Shown here piece after piece: positions 42,448 through 53,039 of a stretch of DNA of 64,000 bases. Where the stretch lies: positions 191,276 to 255,275 of the forward strand of contig NZ_KB911586.1 in the NCBI RefSeq assembly GCF_000383615.1. The letters are read 5' to 3'. Position 1 is the first letter of the stretch. Every line of letters starts with the position of its first letter. Source of the stretch: Streptomyces canus 299MFChir4.1 (lineage in GTDB: Bacteria; Actinomycetota; Actinomycetes; Streptomycetales; Streptomycetaceae). Position numbers and translations under genes: made by a program. The notes under the pieces were generated by a model that saw only the letters and a list, made by a program, of their open reading frames with translations, was not told where the DNA came from and made no database searches.

Positions 42448-42893
42448 CCACCTCCCACCCATCGACTTCGTGAGGTGACGGGCTCCGGACGGCCGAAAGC
42501 CGTCGGTCTGTCCTGCCGGAACCTCACGGACAGGGCGAAGAGGTCCCCATTGGGGTGGGGATCTACCGCCCGGGCCCCTTGAAGAACGTGGAGAAGGGGC
42601 TGTACAAGGGGCCTCACCGGGACAACCCCACCCCGGTGAGGCCCTCCCCACGAGCTCACACACGGCACGCCGTGCCAGTGAGCGAGGCATCATGTGACAG
42701 GTATCACCGCTCAGGTGTGACCCTCGATTTAGGGGCCTCCGGCAAGCAGCGATAACCTGCGAGACGGACATGCCGCGCGCTCGGACACCGTGTGCGCCTC
42801 CCTTGTGACAGACAGCGGTCGGACGTCACGTTGCCCTCGCGGCACGCCCACGCAGACAACGAACCGCGAGATCACTGATAGGGACGGAAGCGC
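42448..42893. other. 446-bp intergenic region before sucC
   Basis: It holds the hairpin described at 42609-42644. A probable sucC promoter region around 42720-42760 (CGATTTAGGGG, then GCGATAACCTGC with a TANNNT-type -10) and a GC-poorer run before the GTG 42894 start follow. No gene is supported. Confidence 0.5.
42609..42644. terminator. Hairpin between the repeat-protein gene and sucC
   Basis: GGGCCTCACCGGG (42609-42621) pairs perfectly with CCCGGTGAGGCCC (42632-42644). There is no T run. It lies 160 bp after the upstream gene and 250 bp before sucC, so it is a terminator rather than a sucC leader element, though this is not certain. Confidence 0.7.
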
Positions 42894-44072
42894 GTGGACC
42901 TGTTCGAGTACCAGGCGAGGGACCTCTTCGCCAAGCACGATGTACCGGTGCTGGCCGGTGAAGTCATCGACACGCCTGAGGCGGCCCGCGCAGCCACCGA
43001 GCGCCTCGGTGGCAAGTCCGTCGTCAAGGCTCAGGTGAAGGTCGGCGGCCGTGGCAAGGCGGGTGGCGTCAAGCTCGCCGCCTCCGCCGACGAGGCGGTC
43101 GAGCACGCGACCAACATCCTCGGCATGGACATCAAGGGCCACACGGTCCACAAGGTGATGATCGCCGAGACGGCTCCGGAGATCGTGGAGGAGTACTACG
43201 TCTCCTTCCTCCTGGACCGGGCCAACCGCACCTTCCTCTCCATCGCGTCCGTCGAGGGCGGCATGGAGATCGAGGAGGTGGCGGAGACCCGCCCCGAGGC
43301 CGTCGCCAAGACGCCGATCGACGCCAACGTCGGTGTGACCCCCGAGGTCGCCCGCCAGATCGTCGAGGCCGCGAAGTTCCCGGCGGAGGTGGCCGACAAG
43401 GTCGCGAACGTCCTCGTCACCCTGTGGAAGACCTTTGTCGAGGAGGACGCCCTCCTGGTCGAGGTCAACCCGCTGGCCAAGGTCGCCTCCGGCGAGGTCA
43501 TCGCCCTCGACGGCAAGGTCTCCCTGGACGAGAACGCCGAGTTCCGTCAGCCGGGGCACGAGGCCCTCCAGGACAAGGACTCCGCGAACCCGCTGGAGGC
43601 CGCCGCCAAGGAGAAGAACCTCAACTACGTCAAGCTCGACGGCGAGGTCGGCATCATCGGCAACGGCGCGGGTCTCGTCATGAGCACCCTGGACGTCGTC
43701 GCGTACGCCGGTGAGGCGCACGGTGGCGTCAAGCCCGCCAACTTCCTCGACATCGGCGGTGGCGCCTCCGCCGCCGTCATGGCGAACGGCCTGGAGATCA
43801 TCCTCGGCGACCCGGACGTCAAGTCCGTCTTCGTCAACGTCTTCGGCGGCATCACCGCGTGCGACGAGGTCGCCAACGGCATCGTGCAGGCGCTGCAGCT
43901 GCTCGCGGACAAGGGCGAGGACGTCACCAAGCCCCTCGTCGTCCGCCTCGACGGCAACAACGCCGAGCTGGGTCGCAAGATCCTCTCCGACGCCAACCAC
44001 CCGCTGGTCCAGCGCGTGGACACCATGGACGGCGCGGCCGACAAGGCCGCCGAGCTCGCGGCTGCGAAGTAA
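42894..44072 (+). CDS. sucC: Succinyl-CoA synthetase, beta subunit (ADP/GDP-forming)
   Basis: The 392-residue ATP-grasp protein makes succinate and ATP from succinyl-CoA in the TCA cycle, with SucD. Features: [11 protein letters not shown] at the N-terminus, [18 protein letters not shown] (nucleotide binding), [30 protein letters not shown], and the C-terminal flavodoxin-like [18 protein letters not shown]. The GTG start at 42894 follows AGGGACGG. sucD begins 21 bp after the stop, an operon. Confidence 0.96.
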   Translation: MDLFEYQARDLFAKHDVPVLAGEVIDTPEAARAATERLGGKSVVKAQVKVGGRGKAGGVKLAASADEAVEHATNILGMDIKGHTVHKVMIAETAPEIVEEYYVSFLLDRANRTFLSIASVEGGMEIEEVAETRPEAVAKTPIDANVGVTPEVARQIVEAAKFPAEVADKVANVLVTLWKTFVEEDALLVEVNPLAKVASGEVIALDGKVSLDENAEFRQPGHEALQDKDSANPLEAAAKEKNLNYVKLDGEVGIIGNGAGLVMSTLDVVAYAGEAHGGVKPANFLDIGGGASAAVMANGLEIILGDPDVKSVFVNVFGGITACDEVANGIVQALQLLADKGEDVTKPLVVRLDGNNAELGRKILSDANHPLVQRVDTMDGAADKAAELAAAK

Positions 44073-44093
44073 GGAAGAGGGACAGACACAGCC

Positions 44094-44978
44094 ATGGCTA
44101 TCTTCCTCAACAAGGACAGCAAGGTCATCGTCCAGGGCATGACCGGTGCCACGGGCATGAAGCACACCAAGCTCATGCTGGCGGACGGCACCAACATCGT
44201 CGGTGGCGTGAACCCCCGTAAGGCGGGCACCTCGGTCGACATCGACGGCACCGAGATCCCGGTCTTCGGCACCGTCGCCGAGGCGATCGAGAAGACGGGC
44301 GCGAACGTGTCCGTCCTCTTCGTGCCGCCGGCCTTCGCCAAGGCGGCCGTCGTCGAGGCCATCGACGCCGAGATCCCGCTCGCGGTCGTCATCACCGAGG
44401 GCATCGCGGTCCACGACTCGGCCGCGTTCTACGCGTACGCCGTGTCCCAGGGCAACAAGACCCGGATCATCGGCCCGAACTGCCCCGGTCTCATCACCCC
44501 GGGCCAGTCGAACGCCGGCATCATCCCGGGCGACATCACCAAGCCGGGCCGCATCGGTCTGGTCTCGAAGTCCGGCACGCTGACGTACCAGATGATGTAC
44601 GAGCTCCGTGACATCGGCTTCTCCTCCGCCGTCGGCATCGGTGGCGACCCGATCATCGGCACCACGCACATCGACGCGCTCGCCGCGTTCGAGGCCGACC
44701 CCGACACCGACCTGATCGTGATGATCGGTGAGATCGGCGGCGACGCCGAGGAGCGCGCGGCCGCGTTCATCAAGGAGAACGTGACCAAGCCGGTCGTCGG
44801 CTACGTCGCGGGCTTCACCGCGCCCGAGGGCAAGACCATGGGCCACGCCGGCGCCATCGTCTCCGGCTCCTCCGGCACGGCCGCCGCGAAGAAGGAGGCC
44901 CTTGAGGCCGCCGGCGTCAAGGTCGGCAAGACGCCGACCGAGACGGCGAAGCTGGCGCGGGAGATCCTCGCCGGCTGA
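44094..44978 (+). CDS. sucD: Succinyl-CoA synthetase, alpha subunit
   Basis: 294 residues. N-terminal CoA-binding Rossmann domain ([32 protein letters not shown]), [14 protein letters not shown], and the phospho-histidine in [15 protein letters not shown] (~243-257). Partner of SucC in the TCA cycle. AGGAAGAGGGACAG precedes ATG 44094. It converges on the ECF-like gene. Confidence 0.96.
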   Translation: MAIFLNKDSKVIVQGMTGATGMKHTKLMLADGTNIVGGVNPRKAGTSVDIDGTEIPVFGTVAEAIEKTGANVSVLFVPPAFAKAAVVEAIDAEIPLAVVITEGIAVHDSAAFYAYAVSQGNKTRIIGPNCPGLITPGQSNAGIIPGDITKPGRIGLVSKSGTLTYQMMYELRDIGFSSAVGIGGDPIIGTTHIDALAAFEADPDTDLIVMIGEIGGDAEERAAAFIKENVTKPVVGYVAGFTAPEGKTMGHAGAIVSGSSGTAAAKKEALEAAGVKVGKTPTETAKLAREILAG

Positions 44979-45098
44979 ACAGGCATCGACTGAACGTCGG
45001 TGGGCTCGCTCCGTGGGTTGGGGCGGGCCCATCGGCGCGTTACGGGGGGCCGGGTCGGCTCGTCGGGAACTGCGCGACCAGCCTCCACAGGTCCGCAG

Positions 45099-45983
45099 TC
45101 AACGACCGAGCGGTACCAGCCTCTCCGGTCCGCTCGTCGCCGATTCCCGCAGCTTCTCCCGCAGACCCTCCTCCGCCTCCGACAACGCACCCCGCCCCAC
45201 CCGCGGCGGCACCCCCTGAACCTCCGCCCCCGGAGGCACCGGTGGCTCGTAGTGCGTCGGAGCCGTCCGCAGCGTCAGTGCCGTCGTGCCGATCAGCGCC
45301 ACCGTGAACGCGATCGCCGCCCGGGTCCAGAAGCGTGCCCGGCGCTCGCTCCCGGTGCGCACCGCGGGCGGCTGCGCGGCCCGCAGCCGCTGTGTGGAGG
45401 CCAGCAGGGCCAGGCGCTCGTGCAGGTCGGACGGGTCCGCCAGGTCGGGCAGCCGGGCCGCGATCGCCGCGCGCGCGTTCATCAAGCGGTACGCCGTCGC
45501 CGGGGTGCTCGCCTCCGTCTCCGCCGCCGTCTCCGGAAGGTCGAGGCCCACACCGTCGTACAGGAGGAGCGTGCGCCGCTGTGGTGGCGGGAGTTCCAGG
45601 AGTACGGCCATCAGCGCGCGGTCGGGCGGGTCGGCGACGGGTGGGTCGGGGTTGCGGTGGCGGGGGCGCAGGCGGTGCCAGGGCGACAGGGCGTACTCGT
45701 ACGCCACGATCCGGACCCAGCCCGGCGGATCCCGGTCCACGGCCACCTCGGGCCAGCGCTGCCAGGCGAGTTGGAAGGCCCGTTCGACCGACTCGCGGGC
45801 GAGTTCGCGGCGGCCGGTGAGCAGGTAGGTCTGCCGGACGAGGGCGGGCGCGCAGAACGTGTACAGCGCGTCGAAGGCCTGAGCCGGTGTCAGGGGGGCG
45901 GCCGGGAGCTCCTCGTGCTCCTGCTGAGCGGCCGTCAGCTCACCGGTCGCGCCAGCCCCTTGTGCGACCTGATCCCGCGTCAC
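45099..45983 (-). CDS. ECF sigma-factor-like protein with C-terminal membrane helix
   Basis: 294 residues. The N-terminal half resembles sigma region 2 (FDALYTFCAPALVRQTYLLTGRRELARESVERAFQLAW, then WPEVAVDRDPPGWVRIVAYEYALSPW). A region-4-like helix-turn-helix follows (LPPPQRRTLLLYDGVGLDLPETAAETEASTPATAYRL). After ~215 residues comes a membrane helix (RAAIAFTVALIGTTALTL) and a ~55-residue external tail. A sigma-like domain fused to a membrane anchor is unusual; it may act as a membrane-held regulator. GTG 45983 is preferred because the AT-rich promoter-like region lies just upstream; ATG 46034 is in frame. Confidence 0.7.
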   Translation of the reverse strand: MTRDQVAQGAGATGELTAAQQEHEELPAAPLTPAQAFDALYTFCAPALVRQTYLLTGRRELARESVERAFQLAWQRWPEVAVDRDPPGWVRIVAYEYALSPWHRLRPRHRNPDPPVADPPDRALMAVLLELPPPQRRTLLLYDGVGLDLPETAAETEASTPATAYRLMNARAAIAARLPDLADPSDLHERLALLASTQRLRAAQPPAVRTGSERRARFWTRAAIAFTVALIGTTALTLRTAPTHYEPPVPPGAEVQGVPPRVGRGALSEAEEGLREKLRESATSGPERLVPLGR

Positions 45984-45997
45984 AGGGCGCCCCTTCG

Positions 45998-46034
45998 TGC
46001 GAAAAAGTACATAGTCATATATTGAGCGACACAT
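45998..46034. promoter_or_regulatory. AT-rich divergent promoter region
   Basis: GTACATAGTCATATATTGAG is strikingly AT-rich for this genome. It lies between the ECF-like gene (-) and the DUF6350-type gene (+). It probably contains both promoters or a regulator site; no consensus is assigned. Confidence 0.4.
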
Positions 46035-46079
46035 CGGGGGTTCGCCTGTTACGACGAGAAAGCGCGTGTCGTTGGGAGC

Positions 46080-47708
46080 ATGGCGGGCGTGATCCAGATG
46101 ACCGCTCGCCGCACCTCGTTGTCGCCCCTGCTCACCCGGTTGCGCGACCGGACGCCCGGCCTGGCCGCCAGCCTCCTGGGCGGTGCGGTGGCCGCCGGGC
46201 TGGGGCTCGGTTCGTTCGCCGTGCTCGTGATCGTGCTGTGGATCAGTTCGCCGTACCCCGACAGCGGTCCGGGCGGCGCGCTGCACGTGGCCGCGGCGCT
46301 GTGGCTGCTCGCGCACGGGGCCGAACTGGTCCGGACGGACACGCTCTCCGGTGTTCCGGCCCCCGTCGGCGTCACCCCGCTGCTGCTGCTCGTGCTGCCG
46401 TTGTGGCTGGTGCACCGGGCGGCGCGGGACGTGGCGTCCGGCGACGAGGAGCCGCCGCAGGCGTCCGGGCGGACGGCATGGACGGGGGTCGTGCTCGGGT
46501 ACCTCGCGGTCGGCGCCGCCGTCGCGCTGTACGCGTCCGGCGGGGCGCTGCGGCCCTCGTGGACGTGGACCTGTGCGGGCCTGCCGGTCGTCGTCATGGG
46601 CGCGGCCGGCGCGGGGGTGTGGACGGCGTACGGCCGTCCCGCCGAGGCCCTGGACGACGTTCTCGTGCTGCTGCCCGCCGGGGTGCGGCGCCTTGTCCTC
46701 GGGGCGGCGGCACGGGCACGGCTGTCCGCGGCGGCACGAGCCGCGGGGGCCGGGCTCTGCGTGCTCCTCGGGGGTGGCGCGGTGCTGCTCGCGGTGTCGC
46801 TGGTGGCGCACGGCGGTGCGACGCGGGGGTCGTTCTTCCAGCTGACGGAGGGGTGGTCGGGACGGTTCGCCGTCCTGCTGCTGTGTCTGACGCTGGTGCC
46901 GAACGCGGCGGTATGGGCGGTGGGGTACGCCGCCGGACCCGGGTTCGTCCTGGGCGCGGGGCATGTCGTGGGGCCGCTGTCGTCGGATCCCGCGCCGCTG
47001 CTGCCGCCGTTTCCGCTGCTGGCGGCGGTGCCCGAGGCCGGGGCCGGCGGGCCGGCGCACTGGGCGGCGGGGGCCGTCCCGGTGGTGGCCGGGGTGGTGG
47101 TGGGCTGCTTCGTGGGGCGGGCCGCAGACGCGGGATGGTCGCGGGGCCGGACGGCGGGCGCGGTGGTGTGGGCGGCGGTGCTGTGCGCGGGTGCGGTCGC
47201 CGTACTGGCGGCACTGGCCGGCGGACCGATCGGGGTGGGTGTGCTGGCCCGGTTCGGGCCGGTGTGGTGGCAGGTCGGAGCGGCGGTGGTCGGATGGATC
47301 ACGGCGGTGGGTGTGCCCGTGGCGCTGGCGGTACGGGCCTGGCGGGGCCGGACCAGGGGCGGGCTGCGGGCGCGGTTGTCCTCGGCGCGGGCCTTGTTCC
47401 ACCGGCGGAAGAAGGCGGAGGAGCCCGAGGCCGGACCCGTGGAGACACCCGCCCCGCAGGACGTCGCGGCCTACGACCAGGGCGGCGCCCATGGCCAGGA
47501 TCCCGCCTACGACCAGGACGACGCCTTCGAGCCGTACGGCTGTCTGCCCCCCGCGCCCTCGACGCAGCCGGTGCCCTCGTCGACGCCCTGGTACGAGGAC
47601 GCACTCCGCGAGACCCGCTGGGCGGCGCTGAAGGAGGCGTCCACACCACTGGAGGAGCCCGCCGAGCACTCCCCGGCCGCCGCCGAGAACCCCCCGGCCA
47701 CCGACTGA
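46080..47708 (+). CDS. DUF6350/PerM-type polytopic membrane protein
   Basis: 542 residues with about nine to ten membrane helices between ~25 and 430. The N-terminal pattern ([51 protein letters not shown]) and the position ahead of purN match the DUF6350 family, which databases also call cell division protein PerM (memory). The C-terminal ~110 residues are cytoplasmic, basic then acidic/Pro-rich. Role in actinobacterial growth unknown. Confidence 0.78.
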   Translation: MAGVIQMTARRTSLSPLLTRLRDRTPGLAASLLGGAVAAGLGLGSFAVLVIVLWISSPYPDSGPGGALHVAAALWLLAHGAELVRTDTLSGVPAPVGVTPLLLLVLPLWLVHRAARDVASGDEEPPQASGRTAWTGVVLGYLAVGAAVALYASGGALRPSWTWTCAGLPVVVMGAAGAGVWTAYGRPAEALDDVLVLLPAGVRRLVLGAAARARLSAAARAAGAGLCVLLGGGAVLLAVSLVAHGGATRGSFFQLTEGWSGRFAVLLLCLTLVPNAAVWAVGYAAGPGFVLGAGHVVGPLSSDPAPLLPPFPLLAAVPEAGAGGPAHWAAGAVPVVAGVVVGCFVGRAADAGWSRGRTAGAVVWAAVLCAGAVAVLAALAGGPIGVGVLARFGPVWWQVGAAVVGWITAVGVPVALAVRAWRGRTRGGLRARLSSARALFHRRKKAEEPEAGPVETPAPQDVAAYDQGGAHGQDPAYDQDDAFEPYGCLPPAPSTQPVPSSTPWYEDALRETRWAALKEASTPLEEPAEHSPAAAENPPATD

Positions 47709-47735
47709 CCCCGGCCCCGGCCCCCGCCCCCGGCG

Positions 47736-48569
47736 TCAGCCGTTCGTGCTCAGAAAGCCCCGGAGTTCCTTCGGGAGGAGGTCGGTGCAGGACTTCTCCG
47801 CGGCGTTGGTGAGGGCGTCGTTGGCGCAGGTGTAGTAGTCGCTGTAGACGAGTCTCGCGGTGAAGCTCGCGGCGACCAGGACGATGGCCAGGGACGCCGT
47901 GACCAGGCCGCTGATGGCCGCGGTGGACTGGGGGCGGGCCGACTGGGGCGGGGCGGGGGTGTCGGGGTCCGCGGTGCGGGGCTTGGCACGCAGGGCGCTG
48001 ATGCCCCAGTACAGGGCCAGCGCGCCCAGCAGCAGGCTCATGTACGGCCAGCCGAACAGGACGAAGAAGAAGGCCCACATGCCGCAGAGCAGGGCGTAGC
48101 GCGCACGGCGCTGCGAGGGGTCCGTCGGGTCCCAGCGCTGACCCGGTCCGGCGCTGCCCTGCCCCTCCGCGCCGCCACCGGGTGCCGCGCCCGGGCGCTC
48201 GCCGAAGCCGCCGTCGGAGCGGCCCGGCTGGCGGTCGCTCCACTGGCTGCCCCACGGGGTCCGGGCGCCGCTGTCACCTTGGTCCGCGCCGCCCTCGCCC
48301 CCGTCGCCGTCCGAGCCCTCGGGGCGACGTGGCTGCCACGGCCGGTCCGGGGTGCCCTCCGGCGGCGGGGCGAAGGGGTTGTCGTCCTCGGCCGTACCGC
48401 CCTGCCCCTGGCCGTGCCTCCGGCCGGACTTCTTCTCGCCGGACTTCTTCGCGGACGACGGGGCGTCCGGCGGCGAGGCGGGCTGCTCCCGCCGCAGCAT
48501 GCCGCTGCGCTCCCCTTCCTGCACCGACTGCTGGGGGAGCGTAAGGAGTCGCAGGCTGCGGTCCGACAT
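47736..48569 (-). CDS. Membrane protein with Gly/Pro-rich cytoplasmic N-terminus
   Basis: About 277 residues. Residues ~1-150 are disordered and rich in Gly, Asp, Arg, Pro ([17 protein letters not shown]). Membrane helices follow at [26 protein letters not shown] (~165-190) and [22 protein letters not shown] (~220), then a short external tail with two cysteines ([20 protein letters not shown]). No family assigned. ATG 48569 is preferred; ATG 48608 is in frame. It converges on the DUF6350-type gene. Confidence 0.7.
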   Translation of the reverse strand: MSDRSLRLLTLPQQSVQEGERSGMLRREQPASPPDAPSSAKKSGEKKSGRRHGQGQGGTAEDDNPFAPPPEGTPDRPWQPRRPEGSDGDGGEGGADQGDSGARTPWGSQWSDRQPGRSDGGFGERPGAAPGGGAEGQGSAGPGQRWDPTDPSQRRARYALLCGMWAFFFVLFGWPYMSLLLGALALYWGISALRAKPRTADPDTPAPPQSARPQSTAAISGLVTASLAIVLVAASFTARLVYSDYYTCANDALTNAAEKSCTDLLPKELRGFLSTNG

Positions 48570-48763
48570 CAAGTGAGCGTCTTCCCCTTGAAGGATGTGG
48601 CTTGCCATGGCTTATGTGGATCGAACGGTTCGGTGGGCCCTCGGCGCGAGCCTCATCCCGTGAACGCACCACGCACCACCCGCGTTCCCGGACCGGTCCC
48701 TCGCAGACGCTACCTTCCGGCCACGCCCCCGTCCCGTGGGGGCCTCCCGGTGTGCCGGTATCG

Positions 48764-48791
48764 TTGCTGACGTTCGGCCGCTTCGTAGACT
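48764..48791 (+). promoter_or_regulatory. Candidate purN-purH promoter
   Basis: TTGCTG (48764-48769), a 16-bp spacer and TAGACT (48786-48791) lie 70 bp before the purN start. The -10 fits the Streptomyces TANNNT pattern. Confidence 0.4.
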
Positions 48792-48860
48792 TCCCCGTAT
48801 CCCGGGGCTCGAAGCATTCGTACGACCGTACAAACGCTCCCCCGAGAAAGGGCCCCCGCC

Positions 48861-49508
48861 GTGGCCGCCAAGCCCGTGGCCGAGCAGGCCAGGCCGGTCC
48901 AGCGCCTGGTCGTGCTGGTCTCCGGATCCGGTACGAACCTCCAGGCGCTGCTGGACGCCATCGCGGCGACCGGCACCGAGGCCTACGGCGCCGAGATCGT
49001 GGCCGTCGGGGCCGACCGGGAGAACATCGAGGGGCTCGCGCGGGCCGAGCGGGCCGGGCTGCCGACCTTCGTGTGCAAGGTCAAGGACTTCGGGGCCCGC
49101 GAGGAGTGGGACGCCGCCCTCGCCGAGGCCGTCTCCGCGTACGAACCCGACCTCGTGGTGTCCGCCGGGTTCATGAAGATCGTGGGCAAGGAGTTCCTCG
49201 CGCGCTTCGGCGGGCGGTTCGTGAACACCCATCCCGCTCTGCTGCCCAGTTTTCCGGGGGCCCACGGAGTGCGCGACGCGCTCGCGTACGGAGCCAGGGT
49301 CACCGGCTGCACCGTCCACTTCGTCGACGACGGCGTCGACACCGGACCGATCATCGCCCAGGGCGTGGTGGAGATCCGGGACGAGGACGACGAGAGCGCT
49401 CTGCACGAGCGCATCAAGGAAGTCGAGCGAAGGCTGCTCGTCGAGGTCGTGGGGCGGCTCGCCCGCAACGGCTATCGCATTGAGGGACGAAAGGTAGTTA
49501 TCCAGTGA
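48861..49508 (+). CDS. purN: Phosphoribosylglycinamide formyltransferase
   Basis: 215 residues. It transfers formyl from 10-formyl-THF to GAR in purine synthesis. Folate-dependent pattern: [18 protein letters not shown] (phosphate loop), [13 protein letters not shown], the catalytic [20 protein letters not shown] (Asn-x-His) and [16 protein letters not shown] with the active-site aspartate. GTG 48861. It overlaps purH by 4 bp (GTGA), giving a coupled purNH operon; FolD further along supplies the folate. Confidence 0.96.
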   Translation: MAAKPVAEQARPVQRLVVLVSGSGTNLQALLDAIAATGTEAYGAEIVAVGADRENIEGLARAERAGLPTFVCKVKDFGAREEWDAALAEAVSAYEPDLVVSAGFMKIVGKEFLARFGGRFVNTHPALLPSFPGAHGVRDALAYGARVTGCTVHFVDDGVDTGPIIAQGVVEIRDEDDESALHERIKEVERRLLVEVVGRLARNGYRIEGRKVVIQ

Positions 49509-51079
49509 CCGCCGAGAGCATCGAGAGCGGCAAGCGGGCCATCCGTCGCGCGCTCGTCAGCGTCTACGACAAGACCGGGCTCGAGGAGCTTGCCCGCGGG
49601 CTGCACGAGGCCGGCGTCGAACTCGTCTCCACCGGGTCCACCGCGGGCCGTATCGCCGCCGCCGGGGTCCCCGTCACCAAGGTCGAGGAGCTCACCGGCT
49701 TCCCCGAGTGCCTGGACGGCCGCGTCAAGACCCTGCACCCGCGCGTGCACGCCGGGATCCTCGCCGACCTGCGGCTCGACAGCCACCGCGAGCAGCTGGC
49801 GGAGCTCGGGGTCGAGCCCTTCGACCTCGTCGTCGTCAACCTCTACCCGTTCCGCGAGACCGTCGCCTCCGGTGCCACCCCCGACGAGTGCGTCGAGCAG
49901 ATCGACATCGGCGGCCCGTCCATGGTGCGCGCCGCCGCCAAGAACCACCCGTCGGTCGCTGTCGTCACCAGCCCCGAGCGGTACGCCGACGTCCTGACCG
50001 CGGTCAAGGACGGCGGGTTCGACCTGACCTCCCGCAAGCGGCTCGCCGCCGAGGCCTTCCGGCACACCGCCGAGTACGACATCGCGGTCGCGAGCTGGTT
50101 CGCCAGCGCCTACGCGCCCACGGACGACTCGCCGTTCCCCGAGTTCATCGCCGCCGCCCTGGAGCGCAAGAGCACCCTGCGCTACGGCGAGAACCCGCAC
50201 CAGCCCGCCGCGCTCTACGTCGACGGCACCGGTGTCGGTCTCGCCGAGGCGGAGCAGCTGCACGGCAAGGAGATGTCGTACAACAACTACACGGACACGG
50301 ACGCCGCCCGCCGTGCCGCGTACGACTACACCGAGCCGGCCGTCGCGATCATCAAGCACGCCAACCCCTGCGGCATCGCGGTCGGCGCGGACGTCGCCGA
50401 GGCGCACCGCAAGGCACACGCGTGTGACCCGCTGTCGGCGTTCGGCGGTGTGATCGCGGTGAACCGTCCGGTCTCCAAGGAGATGGCCGAGCAGGTCGCC
50501 GAGATCTTCACCGAGGTCATCGTCGCGCCCGACTACGAGGACGGCGCCCTCGAAGCCCTCGCCAAGAAGAAGAACATCCGCGTCCTGAAGGCCCCGGCCG
50601 CGCCCGCGCACCCCGCTGAGGTCAAGCCCATCGACGGCGGCGCGCTCCTCCAGATCACCGACCGCCTCCAGGCCGAGGGCGACGACCCGGCGAACTGGAC
50701 CCTGGCGACCGGCGAGGCCCTGAGCGCGGACGAGCTCGGCGAGCTGGCCTTCGCCTGGCGGGCCTGCCGGGCCGTCAAGTCCAACGCCATCCTCCTCGCC
50801 AAGGGCGGCGCCTCGGTCGGCGTCGGCATGGGACAGGTCAACCGCGTCGACTCCGCGAAGCTCGCCGTCGAGCGGGCCGGTGCCGAGCGCGCGCAGGGCT
50901 CGTACGCCGCCTCGGACGCCTTCTTCCCGTTCCCGGACGGACTGGAGGTCCTCCTGGAGGCCGGGGTGAAGGCGGTCGTCCAGCCGGGCGGCTCGGTCCG
51001 TGACGAACTCGTCGTCGAGGCCGCCAAGAAGGCCGGCGTCACGATGTACTTCACGGGGACGCGGCACTTCTTCCACTGA
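49505..51079 (+). CDS. purH: Bifunctional AICAR formyltransferase/IMP cyclohydrolase
   Basis: 524 residues. It catalyses the last two steps to IMP. N-terminal cyclohydrolase domain: [29 protein letters not shown] loop, [13 protein letters not shown] and VVNLYPF. C-terminal formyltransferase domain: [27 protein letters not shown] and the catalytic His/Lys region, [22 protein letters not shown] and [13 protein letters not shown] 49505. It ends in a strong terminator shared with the convergent kinase. Confidence 0.97.
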   Translation: MTAESIESGKRAIRRALVSVYDKTGLEELARGLHEAGVELVSTGSTAGRIAAAGVPVTKVEELTGFPECLDGRVKTLHPRVHAGILADLRLDSHREQLAELGVEPFDLVVVNLYPFRETVASGATPDECVEQIDIGGPSMVRAAAKNHPSVAVVTSPERYADVLTAVKDGGFDLTSRKRLAAEAFRHTAEYDIAVASWFASAYAPTDDSPFPEFIAAALERKSTLRYGENPHQPAALYVDGTGVGLAEAEQLHGKEMSYNNYTDTDAARRAAYDYTEPAVAIIKHANPCGIAVGADVAEAHRKAHACDPLSAFGGVIAVNRPVSKEMAEQVAEIFTEVIVAPDYEDGALEALAKKKNIRVLKAPAAPAHPAEVKPIDGGALLQITDRLQAEGDDPANWTLATGEALSADELGELAFAWRACRAVKSNAILLAKGGASVGVGMGQVNRVDSAKLAVERAGAERAQGSYAASDAFFPFPDGLEVLLEAGVKAVVQPGGSVRDELVVEAAKKAGVTMYFTGTRHFFH

Positions 51080-51090
51080 CGGAACACCGA

Positions 51091-51130
51091 CCTGGGCGGC
51101 GCTACGTGGAACTGCGGAGCGCCGCCCAGG
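51091..51130. terminator. Bidirectional terminator after purH and kinase
   Basis: CCTGGGCGGCGCT (51091-51103) pairs with AGCGCCGCCCAGG (51118-51130), a perfect 13-bp stem. It overlaps the stop codon of the convergent kinase gene. Confidence 0.85.
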
Positions 51131-52757
51131 TGTGGGGCCCCACCTGGCCGTCCACCTCCAGCCCCTTGGCGCTCTGGAACTGCTTGACCGCCGACTGCGT
51201 GTCTTTGCCGAACTCGCCGTCCACGCCCGAACCGCCCACGCTGTAGCCGCGCTTGGTGAGCATGCACTGCACCTGGACGACGCGCTGGCCCTTGTCGCCG
51301 TATTCGGTCTGTTCGGTGCCCGAGTAGTAGGTGCAGCCGGAGATCCAGGCCGGGGTGGCCGGTGGCGCGGCCGTCTTCGTGACGGTGGCGGTGGGGGTGG
51401 GGGTGGTGCTGCTGCCCCGGCCCGCGCTGCCTCCGCCGTGAGCGGCCGCCGCGGACGGGGTGCCGGCCGGCGCGCCGCTGCTCTCCTCGGGGGCGGCCGT
51501 CTGCACCTCGCTCGTGTCCTTCTTCTCCCTCTTCTTCTCCTTCTTCTTCCCGCCGTCGTCCTTGCCGGAGGGCGAGGCGGAGGCGCTGGGCCCCGAAGAG
51601 ATCGGTGTGGCGGCCGCGGCCGGGACGTCGTGGGCCGGGCGGGTGAGCAGAAACGCACCGACGGCCACGGCCCCGACGGCGATGCCCGCGACGGCGGCCA
51701 GCAGGGGCCTTCGTCGTCCGCCGGTCCCGGTGGCCGGTCCGCGAACCGGTGCGAGCACCGGCTCCACAGGGGTGCGGAAGTGGGCGGACTGCCGGACGGG
51801 CACGTCCTCCAGCGCCGCGCACCCCTGCTGCCGCTCGCGGAGCCGGACGGCCAGCAGTTCGTGCCAGTCGGACGCCCGGCCGTGCCCGGCGGCCGTGGCC
51901 GCGTCGATCAGCTGCCGCGGGCCGGGGCGCCCGGCGGGGTCCTTGGCCAGGCAGGCGGACAGCAGCGCGGCCAACGCCGGGTCCGATGCCGCGAGTTCGG
52001 CCATGACCTCGGTGTCGGGCGCCTCGAAGGCGACCCGGTGCATGACGTCCACGCCGGTTCCGTCGCCGAAGGGGGCGTGGCCCGTGGCTGCGTAGACGAT
52101 GGTGCAGCCGAGGGAGAACACGTCGGAGGCGGCGTCGCAGCGGCCCTCGCGCAGGTACTCGGGCGCCATGTACGCGGCCGTGCCGACCCGGTTGCCGGTC
52201 GTGGTGATCACGCTGCTGTCGGCCGCGCGCGAGATGCCGAAGTCGATGACGTGCGCGCCGCGGGGGGACAGGATCACGTTGGACGGTTTGAGGTCCCGGT
52301 GCACGACCCCGGCGGCGGCCAGCGCCGACAGGGCCTCCCCGAGTTCCGCCACCAGCCGCCACACCCCTGCGGGCTTGAGCAGACCGCACTCGCGCACGGC
52401 CTCGGCGAGGCTGAGGCCGGGCAGGTACTCGGTGGCCATCCACAGCAGCGCGTCGTCGAACCCGGTGCCGAGCAGATGCGGCGCACGCGGGGTACGGACC
52501 CGCCCGTGCACGGCGGCCTCCCGCTCGAACCGCCGCCGGAAGTCCGGGCCTTCGGCGTACTCGGGCCGGATCACCTTCACGGCGGCGAGCCCGGGGGCGT
52601 CGTCGGCGCGCCGGGCCAGATAGACCCGGCCCATGCCGCCGCTGCCGAGCAGCCCGAGTGGCACGTAGGGCCCGATACGCGCGGGGTCGGCGGGCAGCAG
52701 CGGGACCGCGCCCGCCTGCCGCAGCGCGGTGTCACCGGCCGCCGGTATATCTGTCAC
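51102..52757 (-). CDS. Membrane Ser/Thr kinase with extracellular peptidoglycan-binding domain
   Basis: 551 residues. An intact kinase (~25-285): LGSGGMGRVYLARR, LAAVKVIRPE, HRDLKPSNVIL, VIDFGISRAA, AAYMAPEYL, DVFSLGC. One membrane helix (LLAAVAGIAVGAVAVGAFLL, ~355-375) is followed by a low-complexity stalk (SASPSGKDDGGKKKEKK) and a C-terminal PG_binding_1 domain (QRVVQVQCMLTKRGYSVGGS, GVDGEFGKDTQSAVKQFQ, VDGQVGPHTWAALR). It should sense cell-wall state and phosphorylate cytoplasmic targets. GTG 52757. A terminator at 52886 separates it from the next kinase. Confidence 0.92.
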   Translation of the reverse strand: MTDIPAAGDTALRQAGAVPLLPADPARIGPYVPLGLLGSGGMGRVYLARRADDAPGLAAVKVIRPEYAEGPDFRRRFEREAAVHGRVRTPRAPHLLGTGFDDALLWMATEYLPGLSLAEAVRECGLLKPAGVWRLVAELGEALSALAAAGVVHRDLKPSNVILSPRGAHVIDFGISRAADSSVITTTGNRVGTAAYMAPEYLREGRCDAASDVFSLGCTIVYAATGHAPFGDGTGVDVMHRVAFEAPDTEVMAELAASDPALAALLSACLAKDPAGRPGPRQLIDAATAAGHGRASDWHELLAVRLRERQQGCAALEDVPVRQSAHFRTPVEPVLAPVRGPATGTGGRRRPLLAAVAGIAVGAVAVGAFLLTRPAHDVPAAAATPISSGPSASASPSGKDDGGKKKEKKREKKDTSEVQTAAPEESSGAPAGTPSAAAAHGGGSAGRGSSTTPTPTATVTKTAAPPATPAWISGCTYYSGTEQTEYGDKGQRVVQVQCMLTKRGYSVGGSGVDGEFGKDTQSAVKQFQSAKGLEVDGQVGPHTWAALRSST

Positions 52758-52885
52758 GGTCCCCCCGACCTGCCTTTTCGTTCCTCAATGTGCTCTGGTG
52801 TCACACCAGTTGACTGAGGAGAGGCTAGCGCCCCGCCGCCGGGGAGTGCCGGGATACGGGGGATCGAGGGCGGGCGCGCCCGGGA

Positions 52886-52927
52886 GCGCGGTCTCCGGCC
52901 CTCCCCCGAGGGGGCCGGAGACCGCGC
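52886..52927 (-). terminator. Terminator of the kinase/FHA operon
   Basis: GCGCGGTCTCCGGCCC (52886-52901) pairs perfectly with GGGCCGGAGACCGCGC (52912-52927), a 16-bp stem with a 10-nt loop. It lies 110 bp after the stop of the kinase-transglycosylase gene on the minus strand. There is no T run. Confidence 0.8.
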
Positions 52928-53039
52928 GGTCCCGTACCGGGTCGGGTCACCCGGGTGCCGTCGGGCCGCACGCCGCCGAAGCGGTGTCCCCTCACCCTCC
53001 TGGACCGGGCCGCGCGGGGGTACCTGAGAAGTCTGAGGG

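Noticed and set aside
42609..42644. Riboswitch or attenuator for sucC
   Set aside because: A single GC hairpin 250 bp upstream without T run or competing structure is more likely the upstream gene's terminator.
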